Positions 1 to 8,624 of a DNA stretch of 64,000 bases are shown here, piece after piece. Where the stretch lies: NCBI RefSeq assembly GCF_014673215.1, contig NZ_JACWMS010000003.1, positions 682,001-746,000 of the forward strand, given 5' to 3'. The notes beneath the pieces are model-generated. The model ran no database searches. It saw nothing but the letters and a program-made list of their open reading frames with translations, and was not told the origin of the DNA. The stretch comes from Gordonia hankookensis (GTDB lineage: Bacteria; Actinomycetota; Actinomycetes; Mycobacteriales; Mycobacteriaceae). Position 1 is the stretch's first letter, and each line of letters opens with the position of its first letter. The translations under genes and the position numbers were made by a program.

Positions 1-1
1 A

Positions 2-835
2 CTGAGGCCGCGAGAGATACAGGCCCGCATCCGGGCCGGTGCAAGTGTGCCGGAGGTCGCGGCACTGGCCGGGGTTCCGGTCGACAAGATCGAGCGTTTC
101 GCCCATCCCGTCCTCCTCGAGCGCGCCCGGGCCACCGAGCTGGCCTCGATGTCGCACCCGATCCGCGAAGACGGCCCGTCCGTCTCGACCCTCGGTGAGG
201 TCGTCGCCGAGGCCCTGACCGCGATGGGCCACAACCAACAGGACGTGGAATGGGACGCCTGGAAGGGCGACGACGGCCACTGGGTGGTACAGGTCGGCTG
301 GCACGTCGGCTGTACCGACAATCACGCCCACTGGCGCTTTCAGCCCGGCGCCCACGGTGGCACGGCCGATCCGCTCGACGACCTCGCCGACGAGCTGACC
401 CATCCCGAGGCCATTCCGCCGCGCAGGCGACTGACGCCGGTGGCCACCCCGGATCTGACGCCACATGCCGAGGTCGACCCGGTCGCGGGCACCTACGCCG
501 ACGGTCATGACGAGGTGACCGTCGATGCCGACCGTCTGATCGATGCACAGCGCACCCGCGGTGGATCTCAGCAGCCGGGCCACGACGAACACGGCACGGT
601 CGCCATCGATTTCGGCGGTCGCGACGACGCGACCTGGACAGAGCCCGATTCTCGGCCCGCGGACGCCTCCGAACGCGACGACGACGTGGCGCCTGCGGCC
701 ACCACCGCCTCCGGCGAGCACACCGACAACCAGGCCTCTGCCCCGTCGACGAAGCCTCGACGCAAGTCGCGCAAGCCTGCGGTCCCCGCATGGGAAGACG
801 TTCTGCTCGGCGTCCGCAGCAACGGCAACAGCTAG
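2..835 (+). CDS. sepH: SepH, FtsZ-regulating septation protein (5' end outside window)
   Basis: The reading frame is open from base 2, so the true start lies upstream and the N-terminal part of the DUF3071 domain is missing. SepH is a conserved actinobacterial cell-division protein that binds FtsZ and stimulates its assembly. The visible part begins in the helix-turn-helix-like segment (REIQARIRAGASVPEV), continues through a conserved Trp-rich stretch around the WDAWKGDDGHWVV motif, then a long acidic low-complexity linker. It ends with the short conserved basic/aromatic tail (RKPAVPAWEDVLLGVR) typical of this family. An apparent GTG start at position 47 is internal to the domain and was not used. 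In M. tuberculosis the orthologue (Rv0883c) lies near DUF2530, the TrmH gene and MarR, as here. Confidence 0.9.
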   Translation: MRPREIQARIRAGASVPEVAALAGVPVDKIERFAHPVLLERARATELASMSHPIREDGPSVSTLGEVVAEALTAMGHNQQDVEWDAWKGDDGHWVVQVGWHVGCTDNHAHWRFQPGAHGGTADPLDDLADELTHPEAIPPRRRLTPVATPDLTPHAEVDPVAGTYADGHDEVTVDADRLIDAQRTRGGSQQPGHDEHGTVAIDFGGRDDATWTEPDSRPADASERDDDVAPAATTASGEHTDNQASAPSTKPRRKSRKPAVPAWEDVLLGVRSNGNS

Positions 836-844
836 TCTCTCGAC

Positions 845-1642
845 GTGTCGGCACGCGCAGTCACCCTCTGGTTCATCGACAGCGACAACCCAGTTGCAGA
901 GCTCGCCTCCCCCACCAATGACGTTGTCGCAGCACAGAAATTGGCCGAGGCGATCTACGGCGACCGGGTACTGGTCCCGTTCGCGGACACCGATCTCGCG
1001 ACCGCCGCCGCTGCGCAGGACGCCCACGTGTACGCCGGCTGGTACGGGCGACTGGCCGTCATCACCTGTTCGCTGTTCGCGACCACCCAGCCATCGACGC
1101 TGACCCGGACGATCGCGTCCATCCGGCCGAGCTCGGCAGCGACGGTGCTCTACACCGATCCCGAGACGGCGACCGGCACCTTCGCACGATGGGAGCACGG
1201 CGAGCTCCGCAGATCATTCGGGGCGGATCCGGTCACCATCTTCGAGGATTGTGGACTCCCGTACCCGTTCGAGCGGGAGTTCTGGGCCGGCGAGCATCCC
1301 CTTCGTTATGCGCCCGGCGTGGCTCCGGAACCGCTGGCATTGCCGTTTCACCCGCAGCACCTCGCGGAGCAGGCGAACCGGCAATGGCTGGGTTTCCGGT
1401 TCACCCGCCCGCGTATCGAAGGTGATCACGATCCGGCGCGAATCCCGGTCACCGCCTTCGCGATCCACCCTGCCGATTACGTACCGGGAGAATCGGATTG
1501 GCAGGACTACCGAAGCCGCAGCCAGGTGCCGGTCGAGCATCGCCCCTCGGACGACACCCCGAATCCCGCACCGGAACATGAGCCGGTCCGTCCCACCCGA
1601 CAACGAGGACGGATCGCCCGCTACTTCGGTTTCGGCAACTGA
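845..1642 (+). CDS. Conserved actinobacterial protein, DUF6928-like
   Basis: A 265-residue soluble protein with no signal peptide or membrane segment, starting 9 bp after sepH on the same strand and so probably co-transcribed with it. The N-terminus (VTLWFIDSDNPVAEL) and the central Trp/Arg-containing segments resemble the actinobacterial DUF6928 family as I remember it; no catalytic motif is visible. The last 40 residues are charged and end in an RGRIARYFGFGN tail. The function is unknown. The GTG start at 845 has no strong ribosome-binding site, which fits translational coupling to sepH. Confidence 0.6.
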   Translation: MSARAVTLWFIDSDNPVAELASPTNDVVAAQKLAEAIYGDRVLVPFADTDLATAAAAQDAHVYAGWYGRLAVITCSLFATTQPSTLTRTIASIRPSSAATVLYTDPETATGTFARWEHGELRRSFGADPVTIFEDCGLPYPFEREFWAGEHPLRYAPGVAPEPLALPFHPQHLAEQANRQWLGFRFTRPRIEGDHDPARIPVTAFAIHPADYVPGESDWQDYRSRSQVPVEHRPSDDTPNPAPEHEPVRPTRQRGRIARYFGFGN

Positions 1643-1656
1643 CGGGGTGCCACCTG

Positions 1657-1995
1657 TCATCGGCCCATCGCGAGGAGTGCCACCGTCGAGCCGAATCCGG
1701 CCAGCAGGCCGATGATGCTGCCCCACACGATCCATCGCCAGACAGGTCGCTCACGCAGATCCCAGAGGGTCCACCCGAGGCCGCCCGTGACCACCACGAC
1801 GGCCGCCAGCCCGAGCCAGCTGAGCACGCCACCGATGAGTTCGTAGACACCGACGAGCAGGCATGTGGCGAAAAGGGCGCAGATCGCCGAGACCAGCAGA
1901 CCGAGAACCCACGGCGTCGGCTCGTCGACGACCCGGTCGGCATCCGGCACCGACAGACGGATCCGACGTCGGCTGTCGCGATCTGTCGAGATCAT
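1657..1995 (-). CDS. DUF2537 small membrane protein
   Basis: A 112-residue protein with an Arg-rich cytoplasmic N-terminus of about 25 residues followed by three predicted membrane segments (around residues 28-50, 55-75 and 88-108) separated by a WDLRERPVWRW loop. This matches the DUF2537 family of mycobacterial and related genomes, whose role is not known. Its start codon overlaps the stop of the upstream RNA methyltransferase gene by 4 bp, so the two are translationally coupled. It converges with the DUF6928-like gene across a 14-bp gap. Confidence 0.75.
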   Translation of the reverse strand: MISTDRDSRRRIRLSVPDADRVVDEPTPWVLGLLVSAICALFATCLLVGVYELIGGVLSWLGLAAVVVVTGGLGWTLWDLRERPVWRWIVWGSIIGLLAGFGSTVALLAMGR

Positions 1996-2846
1996 CCGTC
2001 CATGGTGCCTGATCGGGCACGTTCGTAGAATGCGATCGCCGCGGCCGTCGCGACATTGAGCGAGTCAGTGCCGCGGCTCATCGGGATCCGGGCGCGGACA
2101 TCGCTGGTGCGCATCGCCGTCTCGGACAATCCAGGGCCCTCCGCACCGACCAGAAACGCGACCTTCTCCGCGTCGACCGCATCCGACAGCGGGATGGCAC
2201 CGTCGCCGGGAGTCAGTGAGATCATCCGGAACCCGTTGTCGCCCAGCGCGGTCAGTCCTCGCGGCCAATCCTCGAAACGTGCGAACGGGACGAGCAGCGC
2301 ATGACCCATCGACACCCGGACGCAGCGACGGTACAGCGGATCCGCGCATCCGGCGCCGAACAGCACGGCGTCCACCTCGAGTCCCGCGGCGTTGCGGAAG
2401 ATGCTGCCGATGTTCTCGTGATCGTTGACACCCTCGAGGACCGCGATGGTCCGCGAACCCGCGATCGCCTCCGCGACCGACAGGGACGGCGGCCTGCGGG
2501 CCGCCCCGAGAACCCCTCGGTTCAGGTGAAACCCGACGACCTCGGCCATCACCTCCGCAGATGCGCGGTAGAAGGGCACACCGTCGAGCGACCGCGCAGT
2601 GAGGTCGTCGGCCAGTTCGGCGAGCCGCTTGTCCACGCCGAGAAACGCGTGCGGCGAAAACCGCGAGGCGATCATTCGCTGCGCGACCAGCACCCCCTCG
2701 GCGATCACCAGGCCCTTGCCCACGCGACCACCCGGCAACGCGGGCAGGTCGGGTCGTCGGTCGACGGAATTCAGATCGCGAAAGTCGTCGACGCGCGGAT
2801 CGGCGGGGTCGTCGATGTCGATGACGTCGACTCGGATGGTGGCCAC
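1992..2846 (-). CDS. TrmH/SpoU-family RNA 2'-O-methyltransferase
   Basis: A SPOUT-class methyltransferase that should transfer a methyl group from S-adenosylmethionine to a ribose 2'-OH in rRNA or tRNA; the target base cannot be told from sequence. All three SpoU motifs are present: NIGSIFRN (about residue 145), VGAEGPGLSE (about 233) and IPMSRGTDSLNVATA (about 254) forming the trefoil-knot cofactor site. The N-terminal substrate-binding part contains the VDVIDIDDPADPRVDDFRDL segment seen in actinobacterial homologues. I place the start at the GTG at 2846 because homology begins there; the frame is open to a GTG at 2870, which would place the start 3 bp from a perfect palindrome. DUF2537 follows with a 4-bp overlap. 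It resembles M. tuberculosis Rv0881. Confidence 0.85.
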   Translation of the reverse strand: MATIRVDVIDIDDPADPRVDDFRDLNSVDRRPDLPALPGGRVGKGLVIAEGVLVAQRMIASRFSPHAFLGVDKRLAELADDLTARSLDGVPFYRASAEVMAEVVGFHLNRGVLGAARRPPSLSVAEAIAGSRTIAVLEGVNDHENIGSIFRNAAGLEVDAVLFGAGCADPLYRRCVRVSMGHALLVPFARFEDWPRGLTALGDNGFRMISLTPGDGAIPLSDAVDAEKVAFLVGAEGPGLSETAMRTSDVRARIPMSRGTDSLNVATAAAIAFYERARSGTMDG

Positions 2847-2873
2847 CCCGACAGTCTGCCAAGGCGGCACTCG

Positions 2874-2962
2874 CCTGTCCGGACCGGTCCGGACAGGTTG
2901 CCGTCGGCGCGATCGAGGTGCTGTCGGCGGGATGCCGGGGCTGCTCGCATCGGTCCGGACCG
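2874..2962. promoter_or_regulatory. Palindromic sites between divergent trmH-like and eis-like genes
   Basis: The shared upstream region holds a perfect 24-bp palindrome at 2874-2897 (half-site CCTGTCCGGACC) and a second perfect 12-bp palindrome, CGGTCCGGACCG, at 2951-2962. Both share the core GGTCCGGAC. The second site lies 19 bp before the eis-like start. Paired related dyads between divergent genes suggest a dimeric repressor or activator; the protein is not identifiable here. Confidence 0.55.
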
Positions 2963-2981
2963 CCTGTGAAACGGTTGACAG

Positions 2982-4226
2982 GTGAGTAATCTGCAGGCCG
3001 CCTCATCCGCGCTCACCGTGGCCCGTGCCACCGATGCGGACTGGGACGAGATCTTCGCGACCGACGCGCGCGCCTTCCTGATGACCAACCCGCTGTCGTC
3101 GGCCGAGCAGGCGGACATGCGGGGCAAGGTCGACGACGCAGACGTGGTCCTGGTACGCGATCCCGACGGACTCGCAGGCCGACCGCTCGTCGGCGTCTCG
3201 ATGTTCTATCGCATGGCCATGACGTTGCCGGGCGGAGCAGCGCACCCCGCAGCCGGGCTCTCCTGGGTGTCGGTGGCGGCGACCCACCGCCGACGCGGCA
3301 TCCTGCGGACGATGATCACGGAACTGTTCGATCAGTGGGAGGCCGAGGATCAGGTGTTCGCGATCCTCACCGCGAGCGAGGCCACCATCTACGAGCGGTT
3401 CGGATTCGGCCCGACCTGTTTCGCGCAGGACGTCACCGTTGACCTCGGTGCCGCCAAGATGCGCCACCGGGCCGACCGCGCTCATTCACCGGTCAACTAC
3501 GCCACCGGTGACGAGGTGGCCCGCCACATCCCTGAACTCCACGCGCGCTGGACGGCGACCCGCCCGGGTGCCCTGGCCCGCCCGCAGTCGTGGTGGGACC
3601 CGATCCTGGCCGATCGTCCATCGCAGCGCCCTGCCCACAGCAGCGGCATGCACTATCTGCTCCACCCCGACGGCTACGCGGCGTACCGGATCAATCAGTC
3701 GACGCAACCGACCCGTGGGGACGTCGCCGAGGTGGTCGCCGTCACGGATGAGGCACACACCGATCTGTGGCGGGTACTCGTCGGTCTCGATCTCATGCCG
3801 ACGGTCACCGCCTCGATCCCGGTCGACGACCCGCTGGCCGTCTCCCTCACGAACCATCGAGCGGTGTCGGTGACGGGCGTCCGCGACACGATGTGGCTCC
3901 GCATCCTCGATGTCCCGCGGGCACTCGGCTCCCGCCACTACGCGGCGGATCTTGACGCCGTGCTCGAGGTGACAGACGAGTTCCGTGGCCGCGGAGGCAT
4001 TTTCGATGTGTCCATCCGTGACGGCAACGCGGTCGTCGCACCGAGTTCGGCGACGCCGACAGTCCGTATGGACATCTCCGTACTCGGATCGATCTTCCTC
4101 GGCGGTACACCCGTACGCAGATTCGCGGCGGCGGAGCGCGTGTGGACCGACAGCGTGGACACCCTCGCGGCCCTCGACCGCGCCTTCGGCACCGATCGGG
4201 CACCCTTCGCCGGGACGTTCTTCTAG
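2982..4226 (+). CDS. eis: Eis-family GNAT N-acetyltransferase
   Basis: A 414-residue acetyl-CoA-dependent acetyltransferase of the Eis type (N-terminal GNAT, second GNAT-like region and SCP2-like C-terminal region). In mycobacteria Eis forms hexamers and acetylates multiple amines of aminoglycosides and some host proteins; the native substrate here is unknown. Visible hallmarks are the acetyl-CoA pyrophosphate loop SVAATHRRRGILR (residues about 97-109), the family motif ASEATIYERFGFG (131-143), and a free C-terminus ending FAGTFF, which in Eis supplies the catalytic carboxylate. The GTG start at 2982 is preceded by a short palindromic region. It is divergent from the RNA methyltransferase gene. 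Confidence 0.88.
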   Translation: MSNLQAASSALTVARATDADWDEIFATDARAFLMTNPLSSAEQADMRGKVDDADVVLVRDPDGLAGRPLVGVSMFYRMAMTLPGGAAHPAAGLSWVSVAATHRRRGILRTMITELFDQWEAEDQVFAILTASEATIYERFGFGPTCFAQDVTVDLGAAKMRHRADRAHSPVNYATGDEVARHIPELHARWTATRPGALARPQSWWDPILADRPSQRPAHSSGMHYLLHPDGYAAYRINQSTQPTRGDVAEVVAVTDEAHTDLWRVLVGLDLMPTVTASIPVDDPLAVSLTNHRAVSVTGVRDTMWLRILDVPRALGSRHYAADLDAVLEVTDEFRGRGGIFDVSIRDGNAVVAPSSATPTVRMDISVLGSIFLGGTPVRRFAAAERVWTDSVDTLAALDRAFGTDRAPFAGTFF

Positions 4227-4253
4227 CGGCCGTTCACGTCACGGGACGATCGT

Positions 4254-4775
4254 TCAGCGAGCGTCGTCGTCACCGTTGATGAGCTTGTCGATGATCGGGA
4301 CGATGGCCACGAGCTGACCTCGCTCGTGGGGCGTCAGCTCTGCCAGCCGCGCACTCAACCACTCCTCGCGGGCGTCGAGTTCGGCGGTGATCACCTCGTT
4401 GCCGCGTTCGGCGAGGGTGACGATCGCCTGCCGGCCGTCGGTCGGATGTGGTTCGCGTCGCACCATCCCGAGGTCAGAGAGCGACGCGATCACCCGTGTC
4501 ATCGACGGCGGCTGCACCCGCTCGGCGAGGGCCAGCGCCCCCGGCGACATGGGACCTTCGTGGTGGAGCGTCGACAGCGCAGACAACTGCGTCAACGACA
4601 CGACCTTGCTGACCCGGCGACCTCGAAGCCGTCTGGCGAGTCGGACGATCGCCAGCGACAACTCTCCGGACAGCGCCCTGTCCGGCAGGGTCATATCCGT
4701 CATTGCGAGGTGCGAGATAGTCATGTTCGCGAATTCCCTGTTCGAGCGAGCCACATCTGAGACCACTGAGTCCAC
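4254..4775 (-). CDS. MarR-family transcriptional regulator
   Basis: A 173-residue winged-helix regulator. The recognition region spans LTQLSALSTLHHEGPMSPGALALAERVQPPSMTRVIASL with a wing containing PHPTDGRQAIVTLAE, the classic MarR DxR wing. The first 30 residues are variable and contain two further possible methionine starts, so the true N-terminus could be 17-27 residues later. It converges with eis. The position in the TrmH/DUF2530 neighbourhood suggests the orthologue of M. tuberculosis Rv0880c. Ligand and targets are unknown; an inverted repeat just upstream is a candidate autoregulatory site. Confidence 0.85.
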   Translation of the reverse strand: MDSVVSDVARSNREFANMTISHLAMTDMTLPDRALSGELSLAIVRLARRLRGRRVSKVVSLTQLSALSTLHHEGPMSPGALALAERVQPPSMTRVIASLSDLGMVRREPHPTDGRQAIVTLAERGNEVITAELDAREEWLSARLAELTPHERGQLVAIVPIIDKLINGDDDAR

Positions 4776-4801
4776 GCCGCTAAGCGTAATTCACTTCTAC
4801 G

Positions 4802-4824
4802 ATCACGCAATGCGATAGCGTGAT
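4802..4824. promoter_or_regulatory. Inverted repeat upstream of marR-like gene
   Basis: Arms ATCACGC (4802-4808) and GCGTGAT (4818-4824) are perfect reverse complements with a 9-nt spacer, 26 bp upstream of the MarR start. Size and position fit a MarR operator used for autorepression. This is an inference from position only. Confidence 0.4.
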
Positions 4825-4884
4825 TTGCAATCGCAGGATTCGTCCTTTTGGAGGACACAGGCCGATCGTTCCGGCCCGCTGTGG

Positions 4885-6462
4885 TCAGCCCACCAAGTCG
4901 TAGATCGGTCCGCGGGCGAAATATGCTACGAACACGGCGGCGATGATCCAGAGCAACGGGTGGACCGACCGACCCTTGCCTGCTGCTGCCGCCATCACCA
5001 CCCAGCTGATGAACCCGACCCCGATGCCGTTGGCGATCGAATAGGTGAACGGCATGATCACGATCGTCAGGAACGCAGGCAGGGCGTGGGAGAACTTGGT
5101 GAAGTCGATCAGCTTCACCTGACCGATCATCATCGCGCCGACGACCACCAGCGCAGGTGCGACCGCCTCGAGCGGAACCACCTCATACAGCGGCGTCAAA
5201 AACATCGCGAGCAGGAACAACACGCCGGTCACGACGTTGGCGAGACCCGTCCGCGCACCTTCGGCGATGCCCGATGCGGACTCGACGAAGACGGTGTTCG
5301 ACGACGACGACGCGACGCCACCGGCCACCGCGCCGGTACCTTCCACGACCAGCGCGCGGCCGATCCCGGGCAGGTTGCCCTTGGCATCGCTGAGTCCGGC
5401 CTCCTTACCGAGACCGGTCATCGTGCCCATGGCATCAAAGAAGTTCGACAGCACCAGGGTGAAGACGAGAACCGACGCCGCCAGCACCCCGATCCGGGTG
5501 AAAGCCCCGAACAGATCGACGTCGCCGACCAGACTCAGATTGGGCATCCCGCCGAATCCGTCGGGAATCTGAGGAATCGACAGACTCCACCCCCTGGAGT
5601 CGTCAGCACTCGACCCGAGGTCGAGAGTCGACTCGAGAATGATTGATACGACGGTCGTGATGACGATGCCGATGAGCAGTCCACCGGGCACCTTGCGTAC
5701 CACCAGCACGCCCATCAGCAGCACCCCGATGCAGAAGACGAGGGTGGGGATCGTGTTGATCGAACCGTCGTTGCCGAGTTGGACCGGAACGGTCGTGTTC
5801 GCCGCATCGGGGACGCGACGGACGAAGCCCGCATCGACGAAGCCGATGAACGCGATGAACGCACCGATGCCCGCCGCGATGGCCGCCTTCAGCTCGGCCG
5901 GGACCGCGTTGAAGACTGCGGTCCGGAAACCGGTCACCGCCAGCAGGACGATGATGATGCCGTCGATCACGACGAGCCCCATCGCCTCCGGCCACGTCAC
6001 CTGCGGCGCGATCGTCACAGCCAGGAGGCTGTTGATCCCGAGACCGGTGGCGATGGCGAACGGGTAGTTGGCGACCAGACCGAAGATGATGGACATGACA
6101 CCCGCGACGAGCGCGGTGACCGCCGCGACCTGCGCCAGCGGCAGAACGTTGCCGAGAACGTCCGCATTCTTCGGCTCGCCCGGGATGCCGCCGATGACGA
6201 TCGGGTTCAGTACCACGATGTAGGCCATCGTGAAGAAGGTGACGAGGCCGCCGCGGATCTCACGACTGACGGTCGACCCCCGCTGACCGATCTTGAAGTA
6301 TCGGTCCAACGGGCCCTTCGGTTGCGGCGTCACGCGCTTGCCGGGTGAACCGGCCTCGCCCGGTGAATCGGTGGACTCGACCGGAGGGGTGGAGGGCGCC
6401 GACGATGTCTCCGTGGACTCGGTCGACGACGTGCTGGGCTCGCTCGACGGATCGGTGGGCAC
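4885..6462 (-). CDS. AzgA-type purine (adenine/guanine/hypoxanthine) permease
   Basis: A 525-residue polytopic membrane protein of the NCS2 superfamily, AzgA-like branch, which imports purine bases by proton symport. After an unusually long Ser/Thr/Pro-rich cytoplasmic N-terminus of about 55 residues comes the family start GLVTFFTMAYIVVLNPIVIGG, then around 12-13 hydrophobic segments. The region NFFDAMGTMTGLGKEAGL and the segment GTGAVAGGVASSSSNTVFVESASGIAEG are typical of this branch. It lies on the same strand as marR, 109 bp upstream of it. The GTG start at 6462 is only 22 bp from the divergent DUF2530 gene. Confidence 0.85.
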   Translation of the reverse strand: MPTDPSSEPSTSSTESTETSSAPSTPPVESTDSPGEAGSPGKRVTPQPKGPLDRYFKIGQRGSTVSREIRGGLVTFFTMAYIVVLNPIVIGGIPGEPKNADVLGNVLPLAQVAAVTALVAGVMSIIFGLVANYPFAIATGLGINSLLAVTIAPQVTWPEAMGLVVIDGIIIVLLAVTGFRTAVFNAVPAELKAAIAAGIGAFIAFIGFVDAGFVRRVPDAANTTVPVQLGNDGSINTIPTLVFCIGVLLMGVLVVRKVPGGLLIGIVITTVVSIILESTLDLGSSADDSRGWSLSIPQIPDGFGGMPNLSLVGDVDLFGAFTRIGVLAASVLVFTLVLSNFFDAMGTMTGLGKEAGLSDAKGNLPGIGRALVVEGTGAVAGGVASSSSNTVFVESASGIAEGARTGLANVVTGVLFLLAMFLTPLYEVVPLEAVAPALVVVGAMMIGQVKLIDFTKFSHALPAFLTIVIMPFTYSIANGIGVGFISWVVMAAAAGKGRSVHPLLWIIAAVFVAYFARGPIYDLVG

Positions 6463-6484
6463 AGTCGAAAGTTACTCTGATGGC

Positions 6485-6733
6485 ATGGCCGACGCATCCG
6501 ACATCCCCGAACTACCTTCTGTCTTGCGCGCCCCGGAGCCGGTCATCATCGCCGGCATGCTCGCCTGGCTCGTCGCGGCGATCGCGGTGGGACTGACGGG
6601 TTGGGGCGGCGACCGCACGCTGGCGGTGTGCCTCGTCGGACTGGCGGTCGGCGTCCTGGGTACGACGATCTTCCTGGTCCAGCGCGCCGCCGTACGCCGC
6701 GGCGACCGCACCGCCCAGCAGGGCCTGGACTGA
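6485..6733 (+). CDS. DUF2530 small membrane protein
   Basis: An 82-residue protein with two membrane segments (about residues 20-40 and 45-66) joined by the loop TGWGGDRT, ending in a basic cytoplasmic tail. It matches DUF2530, a conserved actinobacterial family of unknown function (Rv0882 in M. tuberculosis). The frame is open further upstream, but the ATG at 6485 gives the family-length protein; the longer version would overlap the divergent permease gene by about 170 bp. Confidence 0.75.
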   Translation: MADASDIPELPSVLRAPEPVIIAGMLAWLVAAIAVGLTGWGGDRTLAVCLVGLAVGVLGTTIFLVQRAAVRRGDRTAQQGLD

Positions 6734-6759
6734 GTCGCCTCGGGAGTCCGTGCGGCTCA

Positions 6760-7566
6760 TCACCGATCGGCGCCCGCAGGCACCCGAGATCGCGACGGTT
6801 CGGCCCGATCCCGGACGTCGAGGACGAACTCCGCCAGGATCTGGCTCAACTCGGCGGGCCGTGACAACTGCGGGGCGTGGTCGGATTCCAGTGTCACGAT
6901 CCGCGCTCCCGGACTCAGTCGCTGCATCGCGCGCTGCGCGGCCAGTGGCACCGAACGGTCGCGGGTGGCCTCGACATAGAGCCTCGGCAGCGCGCCCGCA
7001 CCATCGGGCGTCCAGTCCGGCGCGATCAGCCGTGCGCTCTCCAGCTGCGGCACCAGACGGCGGGCCGCAGGCACCGACAATGCGGGCGGAGCGTCATGGA
7101 AGAAGACCGCTGCCGCGGCTGCCGGATCGACGACGGTTCCCCGACCGTCCGCGGTCGGCTCGGTGAACGCCGAGATGCCCACCGGTGCAGTCAGTCCCGC
7201 GGTGTCACACAATTCGCCGAAACCCATCCCGGCGGGCAGCAGCATTACCGCGACGACACCGAAACCGGCCGGCCGGGTATCGCCGGTCCGGCAGAGCCGT
7301 TCGGCGACGGCGGTCGCCACCACGCCACCGCCGCTGTGGCCGATCACGACCATAGGTCCCTCGATACCGTCGAGGTCCCCGACGACATGCTCCACCAGAT
7401 CCGGTAGGGCGATGGTCTCGGTCGGCTCCCAGGTGCCCGACCCAGGAAGCTCCGGACATCGGGTGTCGATGCCGGCATCGGCCAGATACGGCGTCACCAG
7501 GTCCCAGACCCACGGACCGGCCCAGGCGCCGTGGATGAGCACCGCGGTCGGGTTGCGCGTCATCAT
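6760..7566 (-). CDS. Alpha/beta hydrolase (salicylate-esterase-like family)
   Basis: A 268-residue alpha/beta-hydrolase. It opens with the oxyanion-hole motif AVLIHGAWAGPWVW (residues about 8-21), has the nucleophile elbow GHSGGG with Ser near residue 77, and a late His in SDHAPQLSRP that fits the catalytic triad. The WDLVTPYLADAG segment is typical of the esterase group that includes plant methyl-salicylate esterases and bacterial homologues. Substrate is unknown. Its start overlaps the stop of the upstream dioxygenase by 4 bp, so it is the third gene of a permease-dioxygenase-hydrolase operon and may act on the dioxygenase product. Confidence 0.75.
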   Translation of the reverse strand: MMTRNPTAVLIHGAWAGPWVWDLVTPYLADAGIDTRCPELPGSGTWEPTETIALPDLVEHVVGDLDGIEGPMVVIGHSGGGVVATAVAERLCRTGDTRPAGFGVVAVMLLPAGMGFGELCDTAGLTAPVGISAFTEPTADGRGTVVDPAAAAAVFFHDAPPALSVPAARRLVPQLESARLIAPDWTPDGAGALPRLYVEATRDRSVPLAAQRAMQRLSPGARIVTLESDHAPQLSRPAELSQILAEFVLDVRDRAEPSRSRVPAGADR

Positions 7567-8624
7567 TTCTCGGCGGCCTGTAACACTCGGGTGGCCTCCC
7601 GGACCGCGGCGGAATTGAGCTTCCCGCCGCGCGATCCGGCCAGTTTCGCGGCGATGTGATCGGTCACCGTGATCGGCTCGTAGGCGAGCCCGTTGTCGTA
7701 CTCGAGGTGACTGGCCAAGGTCGAGATGACCGCGTCGGCGTTGCCGTCGTGGAAGAACGCCACGGACCGACGACGCTCGATGGTGCCGTCGACCACCGGT
7801 GGCTTCACGCGGTGCAGTGTGGACATCCAGCGGTCGTTGGTGAGGCGGGCCGTCAGGTCGCCCAGATTGACCAGTAACGCGCCGTCGGCGGGTTCTACGT
7901 CATGCCACGATCCGTCGCGTGCGAGTACCTGCAGCCCCCGGACCCGATCGGCCCACAGCACGGTGACGATGCCGAAATCGGTGTGTTCACCCATGCCGGT
8001 GAGGTCGCCGTCGAGCGTGACGTCGGTGCCCGGCGGCAGCGCGTAGTTGTTCATCCGCAGCACATCGATCGAGTGATCGGTGAGCCGCTCGAAGAAGTCG
8101 GGTTCTTCACCGAGCGCGTCGGCGAAGATCCTCGTGAGCGTGCGGGCCACACGTTGCGCCGCCTGGAAGTACGCCTCGATCCGCGCCCGGTACCCGTCGA
8201 TGTCAGGCCACAGGTTGATGCCGTAGTCCGCTTCGTCGAGATCGAGTCCGGCGAACGATCTGGCCTCCACACCGACGTTGAACGCTTCGAAGAAGTCGTT
8301 CATCCGCGAGGCGGATTCGACGCCGGCACTGAGACTCAGCGACTCCGTCTTGGGTGCCGTGTAGCCGCGGTTGGCGCCGGGCACGCGATACCGCTTCTTG
8401 TCGTCGGGGCGCAGACCGAAGAAGTCGTCGACGGCCGACGTGAGGCCCTCGATCACGGTATCCGGGATGCCGTGGCCGACGATCTGGATGAAACCGACCG
8501 TGGCGCAAGCATCGTCGATCGCACGCGCCACGTCGCGGCGGGCGGTCGCCGATCCCGCACCGACATAGGCCGAGATGTCGACGGTCGGGACGACGAAGGC
8601 ATCGCCGGGTTCGGGCTTGTCCAT
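7563..8624 (-). CDS. Isopenicillin-N-synthase-like 2-oxoglutarate/Fe(II) dioxygenase
   Basis: A 353-residue non-haem iron oxygenase. The N-terminal DIOX_N part carries the motif IQIVGHGIPD (about 47-56). The double-stranded beta-helix holds the iron facial triad H214/D216 (GEHTDFG) and H271 (STLHRV), with the 2-oxoglutarate-binding RxS at R285-S287 (RRRSVAFF). Everything needed for catalysis is present. It follows a nucleobase permease with no intergenic base, which makes a nucleobase or related N-heterocycle a plausible substrate. Fungal thymine-7-hydroxylase is a member of this fold family. The assignment to a base is inference; hydroxylation of another imported small molecule is possible. 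Confidence 0.82.
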   Translation of the reverse strand: MDKPEPGDAFVVPTVDISAYVGAGSATARRDVARAIDDACATVGFIQIVGHGIPDTVIEGLTSAVDDFFGLRPDDKKRYRVPGANRGYTAPKTESLSLSAGVESASRMNDFFEAFNVGVEARSFAGLDLDEADYGINLWPDIDGYRARIEAYFQAAQRVARTLTRIFADALGEEPDFFERLTDHSIDVLRMNNYALPPGTDVTLDGDLTGMGEHTDFGIVTVLWADRVRGLQVLARDGSWHDVEPADGALLVNLGDLTARLTNDRWMSTLHRVKPPVVDGTIERRRSVAFFHDGNADAVISTLASHLEYDNGLAYEPITVTDHIAAKLAGSRGGKLNSAAVREATRVLQAAEK

